From contig NC_087065.1 of assembly GCF_963678635.1 (NCBI RefSeq), positions 1,304,001 through 1,368,000 on the forward strand: a DNA stretch of 64,000 nt, given 5' to 3'. Below the pieces are notes generated by a model. That model was not told the origin of the DNA, did no database searches, and saw only the letters and a program-made list of their open reading frames with translations. Both the position numbers and the translations under genes were made by a program. Below are positions 48,251-59,377 of the stretch, piece by piece. The DNA is from Symsagittifera roscoffensis (Eukaryota; Xenacoelomorpha; Acoela; Convolutidae). Within the stretch, counting starts at the first letter, position 1. The number at the start of each line of letters is the position of its first letter.

Positions 48251-49750
48251 AGAATGGCAATTTTATGACCCATAACTTTACGAAAAACAATCACAAGTGA
48301 ATTATTTTTCCACCTTAAGCGTCAGTGGATCAATGCTTTTAAATGATTTAACAAAAATTCGTCAAATATGTCTATTTAAAAAGTCGAGTGAAATCTGAAG
48401 AAAAAAATCTCCCCGAGCAAATGTTTATCGTTTCTTTTGTTGCCAAAAACAGAACAAAAAGATAACGATGTCTAAAAATTACAAAATTAATGTTCATTTG
48501 AATTTGTTTCCGACTTTTGAAACGAAAATAACGGAAAACTGTGCTCGGTATGATTTCTTTCTTCACACAGTTTTTGATTTTTTAAATAGGCATTTCGGAT
48601 TTTTATTATATCATTTGAAGGTATTGATGTGAAAAGATGTTTCTTTTGTGATTGTTTTCAGAAAAATTATGCGGGTATAAAAATTGCCATTTTGTCCGAG
48701 CAGTTTTTTAAGCTTGTTGAAGGGTGGAATCCCTCTTGTGTGAAAGACCGAGTGCGCGAAAAAACAATCAGCCAATTTGAATTCATTTATCTAAAATTTG
48801 GGAAAAAATTGGGAGAATCTGAACAAAAGTAAACATTTCCATAGAGTTATTATTGATATTGGCTTGTGGGTTAACGATTTTCACATGGAAAACAATTCAA
48901 ATTTTCAAAAAAGAAATGTTTCGTTTTTTATTTTTTTCTTTCATTTTTATTTCTCTTTCAGGTTATTTGTTCTCCATAGACCATAAAAGGCAGTCGTAAC
49001 ATTCAGGGCCTCGCTCTGATAGCAGTAATTTTGCTATTTTTTAAGATTGACTTACATTCAACAGTTGATTTACGGCCATCAAACTTTGATATATTTTTGT
49101 CGTTCTGCCAATTATTGATATTTCATCAAAAGCGAGCGAGGCTATGCTCATGCGCGAAATACCGAGTGGGCAAAAAACTTGTGGGCGAAGGACGGAAAAA
49201 CAGTTTTAACCTAAAGTCAATTGCTATTCAAATAAAAGGAAATAAACGAAGCAATATGAACTATAAAGCTTGTTACAATTCGGCAGCTGTCAATGTCAAT
49301 TTGAAAGTTTTGTCAAGTTTCTGTCGTTTTTATTTTTGGCCAAAATCAATAATAAAGCTCTGGAAATGTTTACTTTCTTCCAGATTCTCACGTTTTCTCT
49401 CCAAATTTTAGATTACTGAAATCAGACGGCTGATTTTATTTTCGCGCAATCGATCCTTCGCACATGAGGGATTACAGTTTTCAACAAACCAAAAAAACTG
49501 CTGGTGTCAGGGCGAAGCCCTGAATTTTCCGACTGCCTTTTTATAAAATCAAAAATATATATTTTTGATAAAACAAAATTGAAGAAGAATTTAAATTTTT
49601 TCGAGGTTTTTTTTTCGTGAGAATTATCCCCACACACGCCATATAACGTAGAAAGTGATGAAGTCCGCTCCTAGTAACAAAATAATTGTGGTAAACAAGA
49701 TTTCTTTAATCAATTTGGAACAATTTCTAATACGAATCTAATCTCCGCTT
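48251..49750. other. About 1.5 kb unassigned insertion in Gypsy B, no recognised gene
   Basis: Flanked by diverged direct copies of a 50-base sequence (TATATCGAGC, GTCCCAAATT). The longest frames are plus-strand 48629-48832 (MKRCFFCDCFQKNY and onward) and 49031-49411 (126 residues, Lys/Phe-rich). Neither resembles a family I know and neither recurs in the window. Composition is AT-rich throughout. Confidence 0.5.
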
Positions 49751-50940
49751 ACTCGTTAAGAGCGCTAAGCATATCGAGCGTCAATTGTCCCAAATTAGAA
49801 AAGACAAAGACCGGAAAAGTGGCAAGATACCAACCAGTCTTTTAAGAAGGTCCAAAGGGAAGGTCATAATGAAATCGAAGGGCATTAGAAATAACCGGAG
49901 CGACAATTTAGAGAAAAAAAAACGACATAGCGGTAGCAAAAACAAAGCTAAGAGAGGAAAATCCAAAGAAATCGGTAGCACCAGAACCTAAAGGAAAGCA
50001 CGCAATGCTCGGGCCGCAACAAGAATGTCGCAGAAGGACAACAGCAGAGCCCAAAAGCAAACACTCGAGAAGCGAAATCTAGAGATCCGAGGACAGCCAG
50101 GACGAAGAAGATCAACACCTACAAATGAACTGGCAACAGAAGAATACAGAAGAGCGAAGGAAAATAGAGAAGAAAAAGTTCCAGAACAAACCAAAGTATT
50201 TTATGTCGAAGGAGGCAAGCTCTAGGGGAGGTCTAAGCTTGGCGGTAAAGCAAGCCAAACCAAACAGTGGGGGATGAAATTTCCTAATTTCGAAACGCAG
50301 AATCAGATTGTGTGGAGGAAAACAGAGGAAAAGTTGACGGCGCAAGAGTCAAGGAGAAACGAAGCTGCACAAGCAGCTAAGAAAGATACAACGAGCCTTG
50401 AAGAGATGGTGATTGAAGATAGTGAAGGGGGACCAGCAACATCTTTACTGAGTAAATACTGGGTCATGGGGAGAAGAAGAGCAGCTCAACCCATAGGGAA
50501 ACGTCAAAGCTACGAAAAACCCAAAAATAATCTACTCAAAGAGGAGACCGGAAGACATCCTGAATACATTCCAGAACCATTTTTTGGCACCTGAAGAGCT
50601 GGACGCATCGGTAGAATAATTACTACAAAGAGAGGCCCAGAAGGCGGCGGACGAAATAGGCCGGAAAGAAAACCCAGTGGAGAGACATGATGAAAAATTT
50701 GACCCGCAACCGGGATTTGCCAACGATTCAATGCAGGAGGATGACAACGTGAGGAGGAGTGCGCAACCAATCAAGAATAAAGAAGCATCAAGATTCGACA
50801 ACCCAGTTAAACAACGCGTTATGCAAATCTTGTCAGATTCAGAGACTACGCGGATACACGGGAGCCGATTAAACGAGGCACTAACCAACTGCAGAACGAA
50901 GCTAGAACATTTCAAGCACAGAGACGACTAACCAATCTAA
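49751..50940 (+). pseudogene. Gypsy B post-integrase ORF, broken
   Basis: Plus-strand open pieces in shifting frames give a very basic, low-complexity polypeptide (RKDKDRKSGKIPTSLLRR at 49800; KTKLREEN; SKHSRSE). A Ser/Glu-rich part (50274-50594) and an acidic, polar end (50677-50931, VERHDEKFDPQPGFAND to KHRDD) follow, ending just before the LTR. No Env-like signal or membrane span is seen. By position it is the C-terminus of pol or a separate accessory ORF; I cannot tell which. Confidence 0.55.
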
Positions 50941-51480
50941 TTATGATTAACTCTACTGCAATGGCCTTTTTTCTGAAAATAGTTTGGATAGAGGGCCCTA
51001 GATCCGGATGTAAGCTGAAATTCAAGCTGGCAAAAAGATATCGAAATGATCTAGATAAAAAACTCGTTTAATCAAACTGACAATTGACATAAAAACTGAG
51101 ATAAAAATTCCTGTTTTATTAATAAATTTTAAAAACTGTTAAAAGTTTTTCCATAGTCAGGGGATTGTGGTACTGCGCAGGCAGTAACCTTGATGCAATG
51201 CTAAAGTTGTTCATCATTTTTAGCGATTTGATTCTTGGTGTAAAGCAAAGAAATCGGAACTAGTCAGGCAGTATCGCAACTCGCAAGCTTCAAAATCCTG
51301 CTATGACTAAGATTAAAACACTGTCGTTTGTAAGCAGTCATGGTGGTAATTTCATGGTTTCATGATAAAACAAAGGAAAATAAGAATACCAAAAAGCTAG
51401 GAGACGCTAGAGAATGCAGCTTCCGCAAAACTGCAAAACCTTTACATGGATGATTATCTCGGTCTCGTCGAGAGGCGCAA
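50941..51480 (+). repeat. Gypsy B probable 3' LTR
   Basis: The unsplit copy of the sequence at 46610-46880 plus 47931-48200. It directly follows the post-integrase ORF. Exact LTR ends (TG...CA) could not be fixed because the tandem rearrangements removed the matching 5' copy. Similar sequence bordering internal regions on both sides supports an LTR. Confidence 0.6.
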
Positions 51481-52165
51481 AAAAGCAATCAATTTTAGAC
51501 AAGACTTAATTACTTAACTTTTTTGTCGGAGCGGTCTTTGGCTGATATGATGAATCTATCAATAAATGTAAATCTAGTGAGAGCTTTTCTGCGAAAGCGC
51601 TCGTAGTTCAAAAATGGAGAGAACTTGAATCTTTCGCCGTATTCAACGCTTCCCGCACCGGAGTTCCATGGATAATAATCGATTATATTGGATTTTTGTT
51701 GACAATCTCAATAAAACTACAAAAATAATCGATTATAATCGATTAAAAATGGATTATAATGATACTATATTTCTAAGCAATATAATCCCAATATAATCGA
51801 TTATAATTTGTACCTGCTTCGGTTTCTCTACTGCCAAGTCAACAACAATTTCCTTATTCGGATGCAGCGAAAATCGATCCATTTGAACTTAAAAACCAGG
51901 AAATAGAATTGTGATGGCATCCGTAATTTTTATCTGCCGGAAGGAAGTTAAATTGTTGAATTCTAAGAAAAAGGTCAAATCAAGTTGACGGATTGCCACT
52001 TTTTTATCATACGTGGGTCCATATAATTTTTTTCTGCCACATAGACCTTTCAAGCGCTTGTCGAAAATAGACTTTGACGCTAAGGGTACTAAAAGTTGAA
52101 TGATCGTCATCTATTCCTAATGATTTTCATCTGTCAGTTAGCCAGCCATTGTCAAAGATTCTCAA
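51481..52165. other. No gene; cluster of ATCGATTATA palindromes
   Basis: Between 51674 and 51807 the word AATCGATTATA or its close relatives occurs at least four times in both orientations, embedded in AT-rich DNA, giving several nested palindromes. The rest has short chance frames only. Confidence 0.6.
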
Positions 52166-52620
52166 ATATTGACTGATAAATTTCTCGGTACAACAATTTT
52201 TGGTAGAAAGCGCTCTGATTCACGTCCTTTTACTCCAGTTAGCGCGAACCCTTTAAACCTAGAGGCCTTTCCTCCTGTCTGCTTTCTGCTGGACAACTCT
52301 ACGCCAGTTTTTTATCATGGTTTGTTAGTGAAGAGTTTGAAAACAAGATACAATTGTACGCTAAAGCTCTCAGGCCACGTTGGCTGAGGAAATATGTGTC
52401 CACTCATTCAAATAAGGTTCCACTTGGAGTCACATTTAAGGTATTTCAGTCGATCAGTTCACAGGGCTGTTATCATCTCGCGCGTATCGTGACGTTTAAG
52501 TACTGTAAAGACAGCGTCTCCCGTTATCCGATTTTGCTTAACCTCGTCGTTTGAATTACGCACCCAATCCTTCAGCTCTCTCTAATCCATGCCTTTTAGG
52601 GGGCTGGGGATTTTTAACGA
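52166..52620 (+). pseudogene. BEL/Pao integrase C-terminal fragment
   Basis: The plus frame 52169-52387 contains RPFTPVSANPLNLEAF, the hallmark stretch that follows the integrase core in BEL/Pao elements. In the next frame, YAKALRPRWLRKYVSTHSNK continues in family order, followed by a LARIV-like stretch. Only the C-terminal part of pol is present, with frameshifts. It may be a second copy or a displaced part of the element at 53.7-54.6 kb. Confidence 0.75.
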
Positions 52621-53689
52621 GCAAAAACAGCGCTCAAAGACGATCGGATCGGACTGTTTTCAATCATACTAGCACGCCCAAGTTGATATCTTCTTAGCAA
52701 AAATTGGGAACGGTTTGTTTATCTATTAACGAAAGGTTAATTCAGTAATATTTTTGAGTTCAAAACATGGCGTTATCGTGAGCAACTTTGATCGCTATAG
52801 TAAATTAGGGTATGTCGGCTGCAAGTTCTCTGCAGTAAAAAAAAACACTGTATTAACCAAGCAGAAAGTTTCTTGAGGACTAAAACTACTGACGACTAGT
52901 AATTTTGAGTATTAGTTAGTGGTTCAATCTTCGTTCTTGACGCATCAGACTACAGTCGAATAATCAGTCAGAAAGGTAAAAATGGAATAAAATCTCCCTA
53001 AAATGGCAAGTAAGGAAACAATGTTGAATAGTTTACAGTTTGTACTAAATATTTTTAATCTATCCTTTATTATTTTTGTGCTTTTGAAAAACTAAACTTA
53101 ACCATTTGAGAGATCACTATTTGTAGTAGGTAGGAGTCAGAAGAAATTTGCGCTAAATACAATTGATTTTTTTAAAAGAAAACCAGACTCAAGAAGAAAC
53201 AAAAGTGGATATCCTTCAAATGGGCTAAGAAAGAGCAAAAACTCAATCTGCAACACAACTTCGACCCCAGAAATTAACAATTTCAAAAACTGTGAGCCCC
53301 ACACCCATCAAAAATTTATTGCACACGTAGATGAAAAGACAACCAGAGTTTTAAAAGATTTCAATGCATTGTGAAGTTATTGGAATTATTGGTAGAAAGA
53401 AATCAAATGAAGGTTAATCAGATCACTAGTGAATATCCTTGCCTCAGAGAAGTACAAAAAATGATGCAGAATTACACAACAATAGAGTTCAACGCTTTGT
53501 GAACTGTATAAATGTCCAAAAATTTGAAAATTGAGTTCTCTAACATAACCGGAAAATGTCTCGCCGAATAGTTTTTTATCTCCATTCATCGGTCCCCGTG
53601 GTCTAGTCCACTGGCCGTATTCGCCGCCTCGCCGCTGTTGATTTTAGCGTTAAGCATTCCATTAATTTAGATAGTCGACATCTACTCGT
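52621..53689. other. Intron/repeat DNA, no gene seen
   Basis: AT-rich with no long frame. At 53590-53640 the sequence CCCCGTGGTCTAGTCC resembles the A box region of a tRNA, but the downstream sequence does not complete a cloverleaf that I can see. Confidence 0.5.
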
Positions 53690-54620
53690 GATGATGCTTC
53701 TAACATTTAATCATCAAAAGAGTCATCACCAAAGTGTTGATTACCTGTGTGCTGTTTTAGAACTAGAGTATGTTGTGTTGAGGCTCCATACTGCCTTCCA
53801 TTTATTATAACACCATTGCGCCAGAAAACAAAAGGCTAAAACAATTACGCCATTGATGGCTGACCTTCCGCTCGAGAGACAAGAGCCATTCGCGAACTTC
53901 GGAGTATACTAAACCGGCCCGTCCCACTTAACGATTCAACGAAGCCCAGAGAAATTCTGGGGCTTCTTATTCTTGTGTATGACGACAAGTGCCGTTCATC
54001 TAGTGGTTGTTCCGACAATGGATACAAGATCCTGTGTAATGAGAACGGAACGCTTCATTGCTCGACGAGTAACGCAATCTGGTCGGACAATGGTACGAAT
54101 TCTGTTGGCTCGGCCAAAGTGTTGATTTCGTGCCTCGAGAACCGGAATTGCCAATCACACGTTCAGCTCGCTCATAAAGGCCTAACCTGGAAAATCAACT
54201 CAGCCAATGCTCTTCATCATGGAGATGTGTGGGAAAGGCTCTTTCGGAGCACCAAAAGAGCTTTTTGTGATAACTTCGAAACACAAAAACTCACTGAGGA
54301 AGTCACGTAACCACGTTTTGTTTAATTGAGCTGCCTCTGAAAAATCGCCCGCCCACATCCATATCCTCCGTTGGAAACAAAATCAAAGCTTAACGCCGAA
54401 TCGCTTCCTACTTTTACAGTGCGCAATTATCTTTACGCGACTAGATTTCAAGCAAAATTTCAATCATTGAAAGCACTACGCCCGAGTGCAATTCTTTGCA
54501 AATGCTATCTGGACTCGTTGGCTCCCAAAGAACGTACCAACGCTTAACAAGCGAGCGAAAAAATTTTTTCTCCAGAATCATACCAGAATCAAAAAATTTG
54601 CACCTGTTTTCGCTTCTTTG
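53690..54620 (+). pseudogene. BEL/Pao integrase, frameshifted
   Basis: Plus-strand frames in order: a degenerate zinc-binding stretch ending ITPLMADLPLER (about 53720-53880); the core with GVYxTGP (stop and lost first Asp near 53910), FLFLCMTTSAVHLVVVPTMD and RFIARR; a shift to SDNGTN (second Asp, 54087-54104); then LAHKGLTWKI and VWERLFRSTKRAF (Glu present, about 54225). After a gap follows FFANAIWTRWLPKNVPTLNK (about 54490-54550). This is the BEL/Pao integrase and its C-terminal region. RT and gag are absent from the window. Confidence 0.85.
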
Positions 54621-55791
54621 GGAGCGGAAGATATTAGCGCGTGCTATACATTTACATTATACGATTTATGCATTTCGTATACAATTTTTTGGGTTGGTTT
54701 TATTAAAAAAAGTGTCCTAGCTTTAAAAATTAGCTTCTGCCGCTTTAAGTATGTTTCTCGTATGTTTTTTCAACTGAGCTTCTGCCGCTTTAAGTTTGAT
54801 ATATCAACTTGTTCAGATTAATGTTCACATAAAGTTGTTGAAATACCAAATTGTTTAAACGTCCACATTCTGCAGCTGCAAAATTTTGTAAAAAGTTTCT
54901 GAATAAAAAAAGGACTGTTCGAAATAAGGGACAAATATTACCAATTAGTCTAATTTTAAAGGAGTCGTTTTGAGTTTTTCCGGCCGTTTAATCGACCATC
55001 CGGGTATTCAAAGGAATATACGAGGCTTATTTGCAAAAATTGATTTTTTACTAGGAGCGAAATTTATCACTTTGATTTTTTGTATGGCGTGTAGGGGGAT
55101 TCCATTTTTTTTTAATTTTTATTTCATGTTTCTATACGAGCAGTCTCGTTTTGTGATTTTATTCTGTTACACTAAATGTCCTTCAGACTTTCAACAACTT
55201 GACTTTTGAAATTTTTTAAAATTCTATGTACTTTTTAATTTTTTTTGTGTATATCAATTAAGATACCTCAAATTAAAAAATTCAAATTTTCAGTTAAAAA
55301 ATAAAAACCAAGAATAAAATCTCCCCAAAAATGACAAATAAGGAAACAATTGTTGATATATTACACAATAACTTTGAATCGTTGCACTATCATTTAGGTT
55401 CTTTTTCGATTTTAATCATCAAGCACATTGGCGAGCATCTCTCACACAGCCAAAATGAGATTTTTAGCATTGGTTAATTGCAAGAAAATGAAAAAAGATT
55501 CTGCTTAAAAATAACTTTAAAAATTTAAAACAAAAACTGAGACAATTTTTTAACACAAACTAAATTATAAATTACTCCTATGTTAGTTTCTGCCCGTGAC
55601 ATCACTAATAATTGTCTGAAAAAATCACCAAGTTTCCTTTTATAAAATTCAAAAAACGACAACAACCTCAAAAAAACCATAAGAAAGAGAAAAATTTATA
55701 GCATTTTGCAAAACTTTTCAATCTTTGGAAGGAATCTTACGTAAAGTTGCATGTCTCAAAAATTGAAAGGAAAAATTACAGCACTTACTGG
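54621..55791. other. Intron DNA, no gene seen
   Basis: A local duplication of GCTTCTGCCGCTTTAAGT occurs at 54730-54748 and 54779-54796. Otherwise AT-rich, with a low-complexity hydrophobic chance frame at 54970-55209. No match to other repeats in the window was found by eye. Confidence 0.5.
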
Positions 55792-56090
55792 CACCAGAGG
55801 ATTTAAGGTGAGTACCCCTTTGTACTAATTTGAGATATCCATTTTTGGCTGACTTATCCTAAAAGTTTTCTAAAGGCGCCATTGGTGCCAAAATAAACTA
55901 AGTTTGAGGGGCGAGCGTGCGCCAAAAAAAAACAAGATTTTTTGGTCAAATTTTTTCAAAAAGTGCCTAAAAACGCCTTTCTTGGCTTGTTTTTTTTTCA
56001 AAAATTTCACAAGAAAGGTCAACAAAACGTTCAAAAATTTTTTTGGAAAATCCCCCCCCCCCCCTCAAAAAAATCCTAGATCTGCGCTTG
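55792..56090 (+). mobile_element. hAT-like MITE, copy 2
   Basis: About 299 bp, starting CACCAGAGGATTTAAGG and ending CTAGATCTGCGCTTG, degenerate forms of the family termini. The flanks CTTACTGG (55784-55791) and CTTACTGC (56091-56098) match at 7 of 8 positions. The interior has CTAAAGGCGCC, GTGCGCC and CCCCCCC words shared with the other copies. Confidence 0.8.
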
Positions 56091-56711
56091 CTTACTGCTA
56101 TATTCCGGAATAAAATGTGCGAAATTTGTTTATACGAAGTAAGGTTCTCAATGCCTGCCAAATTTTAAGTTTCTTGATGTTTCAGTTGAGTCAGGCAAAA
56201 AACGTGTTTCTAACGGAACGTTTTTTCACAAGGAATGAAAAAGTCTTATAATCTTAATCTTCGAAAGGAATTTTTTATGAGTTTTGAAAATTATTTGGTG
56301 GTATGATTTTTTTGCCAGCATAATGTTTTTCATCAAAAAGTTTGTTTGTAACTACTTTACGAGGCCAAACTGTGCACTTGATAGGCGCACAATTTTGTGT
56401 CTGTATGTTCCTGGATTCCAGAGACAAGTCTTTGAACATGTATAAAGTTTGTCGGAACGATCAAAGAAAATGAAAGAACAAAAAAAGAGCAAAGGGAGCG
56501 TCCTTATGGTAGAATCCGCATAAAATTCACAAAATGCACAGTTTGGCCTCGTAATGTAAAAATGAAAAAAAAAGTATGAGCTAACTTTTTAACATGGCGC
56601 TCAATGAACTAAAGCAAGAATTGTTGTATTTGGGGAGGGGGTTTGGGATAGGTGGCTGCTTAGAACTGCGATATCACTCTATAGTTTTTTGTACTCTGCT
56701 CTGCTACTTAC
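56091..56711. other. Start of intron 1 of the tetraspan gene
   Basis: No coding exon is seen. The first intronic bases on the minus strand are GTAAGTAGCAG at 56711. A G-rich stretch (GGGGAGGGGGTTTGGG) lies at 56632-56648. Confidence 0.55.
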
Positions 56712-56809
56712 TTGTGGTTGTTGATGGGACAGAGAGCTAGAATGAAGAATAGAAGAACCAGGCTGCTGACGCTCACAGCAACAATCAAGATAATTTTCGC
56801 TTTGTCCAT
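56712..56809 (-). CDS. Tetraspan protein, first coding exon (start and TM1)
   Basis: Minus strand: ATG at 56809-56807 opens MDKAKIILIVAVSVSSLVLL and continues FFILALCPINNH, a signal-anchor-like first membrane span with Lys3 and Lys5 before it. It ends at AA followed by a perfect donor GTAAGT (56711-56706), phase 2. The 98-nt exon is too short to be listed as a long frame but has a clear start, hydrophobic core and donor. An untranslated exon further upstream cannot be excluded. Divergent from the ODAD4-like gene, 4.8 kb away. Confidence 0.7.
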
Positions 56810-57212
56810 CCCAGCTCACTTAATTTGTATTGTTATGCCAAATTGTAGTTTATATTTGTGACCTTAAGCAATCTAAATGGTCAAACTTTTGTGCTTCCTA
56901 TGCTGAATAACACGTTTTTTTTTGCTCCATTTTTATGTGCTGTCATATGCAAAAAAACTGGTAATTGACATCAAAATGACCAGATGTTACCTACTATTTT
57001 GAATTAACTATACAAAAGTAATTAGTTGCCCAGACCCAGATCAAGTTATAACCATCTGAACAATAGACATTAGACTGTTTTAAATAAACTTCTATAGTAT
57101 CGGTCATGTAAGCATTATCATAATTATCTGTTAGTTATACTGAAGCGCAAAAATAAGTTGATATGGTGAAAACGCAAAAGAAAGCTGGCTTTTCTCAATA
57201 GTGATTTAATTA
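56810..57212. other. Possible 5' region of the tetraspan gene, nothing specific
   Basis: AT-rich DNA upstream of the minus-strand ATG. No TATA or initiator could be singled out among many AT words, and no repeat was matched. Confidence 0.4.
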
Positions 57213-57773
57213 CCCGGGTTGACCAAAAATGCTGGTCCAACAATTTTCATATTAAAAAATGCTTGTCATACAATTTCGTAGAGCTCCATAAATACGGAAA
57301 ACTTTTAAAAAACTCTAAGATAAGCATTTTTTTATAAATGGAAATTGTAGGATAATCATATTTTCATAAAGCAAAAAAATTCTTTTTTTTTAAATTGTAT
57401 TTGTCAAATTTTTGGGATGTGTTCGTGACCGAACACAAGTGACTAAAACCATGGTTTTTTCAAAAGTAGAGTCACCAAAGGGTTCATCATCAGGCATGTA
57501 CAATGCATTGGAAATGAGCTGAATTGTGTAGGTGTTCTTTTCACAAATCTTATACTACTGAAAGCATCAAACTTTTGAATTTTGGCAAAAAATTTCAAAG
57601 GTGATTATTTTTACAAACATAATTTTTAAATTATCAGACATTGATCAAGGCATAAATAAACATGCCATACAAAATAAGTAGGGGTTTTTAGCCGGTATGA
57701 CTAATATTTTTAAATAAATTTGATGTATGGAATTGTATGATAAGCATTTTCGGTTTACAAAGGTCAACCCGGG
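57213..57773. mobile_element. TA-flanked MITE with CCCGGGTTGACC termini
   Basis: Begins CCCGGGTTGACC and ends GGTCAACCCGGG, perfect 12-bp terminal inverted repeats, flanked by TA on both sides (57211-57212 and 57774-57775). Subterminal sequences are also inverted (AATGCTTGTCATACAATTTC against GTATGATAAGCATTTTC). The length is 561 bp with no coding capacity. TA duplication suggests mobilisation by a Tc1/mariner-type or similar transposase. Confidence 0.85.
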
Positions 57774-57855
57774 TATATTGTGAAAAATCTAATTCAAAAG
57801 TGAAATCAACAAGGGGACCGGTCTATTAGCATGTATGTCGATTAGCATGCCCATG

Positions 57856-58155
57856 CATCAGCGGAATTAGGGAGGGGGGCGGACGCCTCCCCCTCTTATG
57901 GATGCGACCCAAAGGGTACCCCTTGGTACTATTTTGAGATATACATGTTTGGTAACGGACAGTGAAAATGTTCTAAAGGCGCCTTCGTCGCCAAAATAAA
58001 TTAGTTTTGAGGGGGGGGGGGGGGTGAGGGGGGGGGGGGGCGCTAAAATTTTCCAAAAAGTGCCGAAAAACGCCTTTTTTGGCCTGTTTTTCAAAAAACT
58101 AACAGCGGCGCAGAAAATCCTACCCTCCCTTGAGAAAATCCTAGATCCGCCCCTG
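57856..58155 (+). mobile_element. hAT-like MITE, copy 3
   Basis: About 300 bp from CATCAGCGGAATTAGG to CTAGATCCGCCCCTG. The flanks TGCCCATG (57848-57855) and CGCCCATG (58156-58163) match at 7 of 8 positions. It contains a long G run (58012-58040, briefly broken) and the family words CTAAAGGCGCC and CGCCTTTTTTGGCC. Confidence 0.85.
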
Positions 58156-59377
58156 CGCCCATGTACAAGAATAAAAAAAGAGGCAATTTATGTTAAGCCA
58201 CCATTCCTTTGCGTTTTTTGTCATGCCAAATTACTTTTGCTCTCAGTTTACGATAATCATTAGAAATCAAGATGAGGCTCTTTTTCTGGGATATGTCTAA
58301 AACCCAAAAACGCATTAAGTTTAAGGGCTCTCATTTCAAATCCAGGGTGTTCAAAAGTAAAATGCTTTTTGAGTTTTGTGAAAAATCTCTCTGTCAAATG
58401 AAAGTGAACTGAATAGTTTTTCAACCGCGGTTCAATAAGTCAAGTGTGTCAAATTTGGTTGTTTGCTTAAAAATTGGGATGCAAATTTTGTCTGGAACTT
58501 TTTGCATCACCCTAAAAACCAAGTCTCGCACAGTTCTAATTTTCCCTTGTATTTAAAAACTTTATGGCATTTTCTTCACAAAGAGACGAACAGCTCTTCA
58601 TGGAGATCTACATGCTAGTTTTTTTTGGCTAAATTTCTGGTTTGGGTAATAATGACTCGCCCTCGCAACCGAAATTAAAAATCTTGTTATAAAAGCGAAA
58701 TAGTCTTTTAAATTGATCGTTAGCAATAAGAGTGTTCTTTAAGACCAATTGAGATTTATTGCTGAGTAGGAAAACTCGGGTTTGTGAAAAAAAGAACTTA
58801 AACAACTAAAACTTTAATTAAATCATTTACTCCAAGATATCGAAAATGATATCGAATTCATCCGTAATTGATATTTCCATAAACGCGTGATTTTAACTTA
58901 CACTTGCTTCCGCATTAAAAGTAGAAGAAAAAAAAACAGAACTATTAATTTCAAGTCAGTTATCAGGATTTGAATGGTTTAGAATCATGCTGAGATGCGG
59001 ATAAGTGAACGGATACTGATTTTTGGAAACGAGCCAGTCAAAATGAGTCAGAAACCGCAAAGGTCAATGAACTGCTTTCTACTGCACAGCATGATTGTGC
59101 ACAGATGTACTGGGGCATACTTTTGAGCGCTGTTAGCAACTGTGAATAGTTTGATGAATCCGATCGAGCTCAAACTTGTACATTTCAAGCAAGCAAACTC
59201 ACTCTAAACTCGAATTTGAGCAAAAAGGCATAAGAAATAGTGCATACAAAAGTGGCACTTTTGCTTGGCTCTCTTTTGCATAGATAAATGACAAAGCTAC
59301 CATGGTATCAATCAAGCCTTAGCATTGACTGAGACAAATTTTCTGGCACCCGAGATGGAAGAATAAAGTATCAACAT
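58156..59377. other. Intergenic DNA, no gene seen
   Basis: AT-rich sequence between two MITE copies, with only short frames. No repeat found elsewhere in the window was matched. Confidence 0.5.

Larger units (their letters stand above)
8434..56809 (-). other. Inferred span of a four-exon tetraspan membrane protein gene
   Basis: Four short minus-strand pieces each carry splice signals at their inner borders and join in one frame: 98 nt ending in phase 2, 35 nt (phase 2 to 1), 150 nt (phase 1 to 1) and 158 nt with the stop. The total is 441 nt, or 146 residues. The predicted protein has a short cytosolic start, TM1 (about residues 5-27), a small polar loop, TM2 (about 46-72), a Cys-rich turn (CCNCAKNEC), TM3 (about 80-103), a loop, and TM4 (about 118-138) ending in CGLC. 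I do not recognise the family; claudin or classical tetraspanin signatures are absent. The long introns are filled with retroelements. The model rests on reading signals by eye, without transcript support. Confidence 0.7.

Noticed and set aside
55967-56161. Gly-rich minus-strand frame
   Set aside because: A C-run artefact inside MITE copy 2.
57867-58094. Pro/Gly-rich frames around 58 kb
   Set aside because: Produced by G/C runs within a hAT-like MITE.
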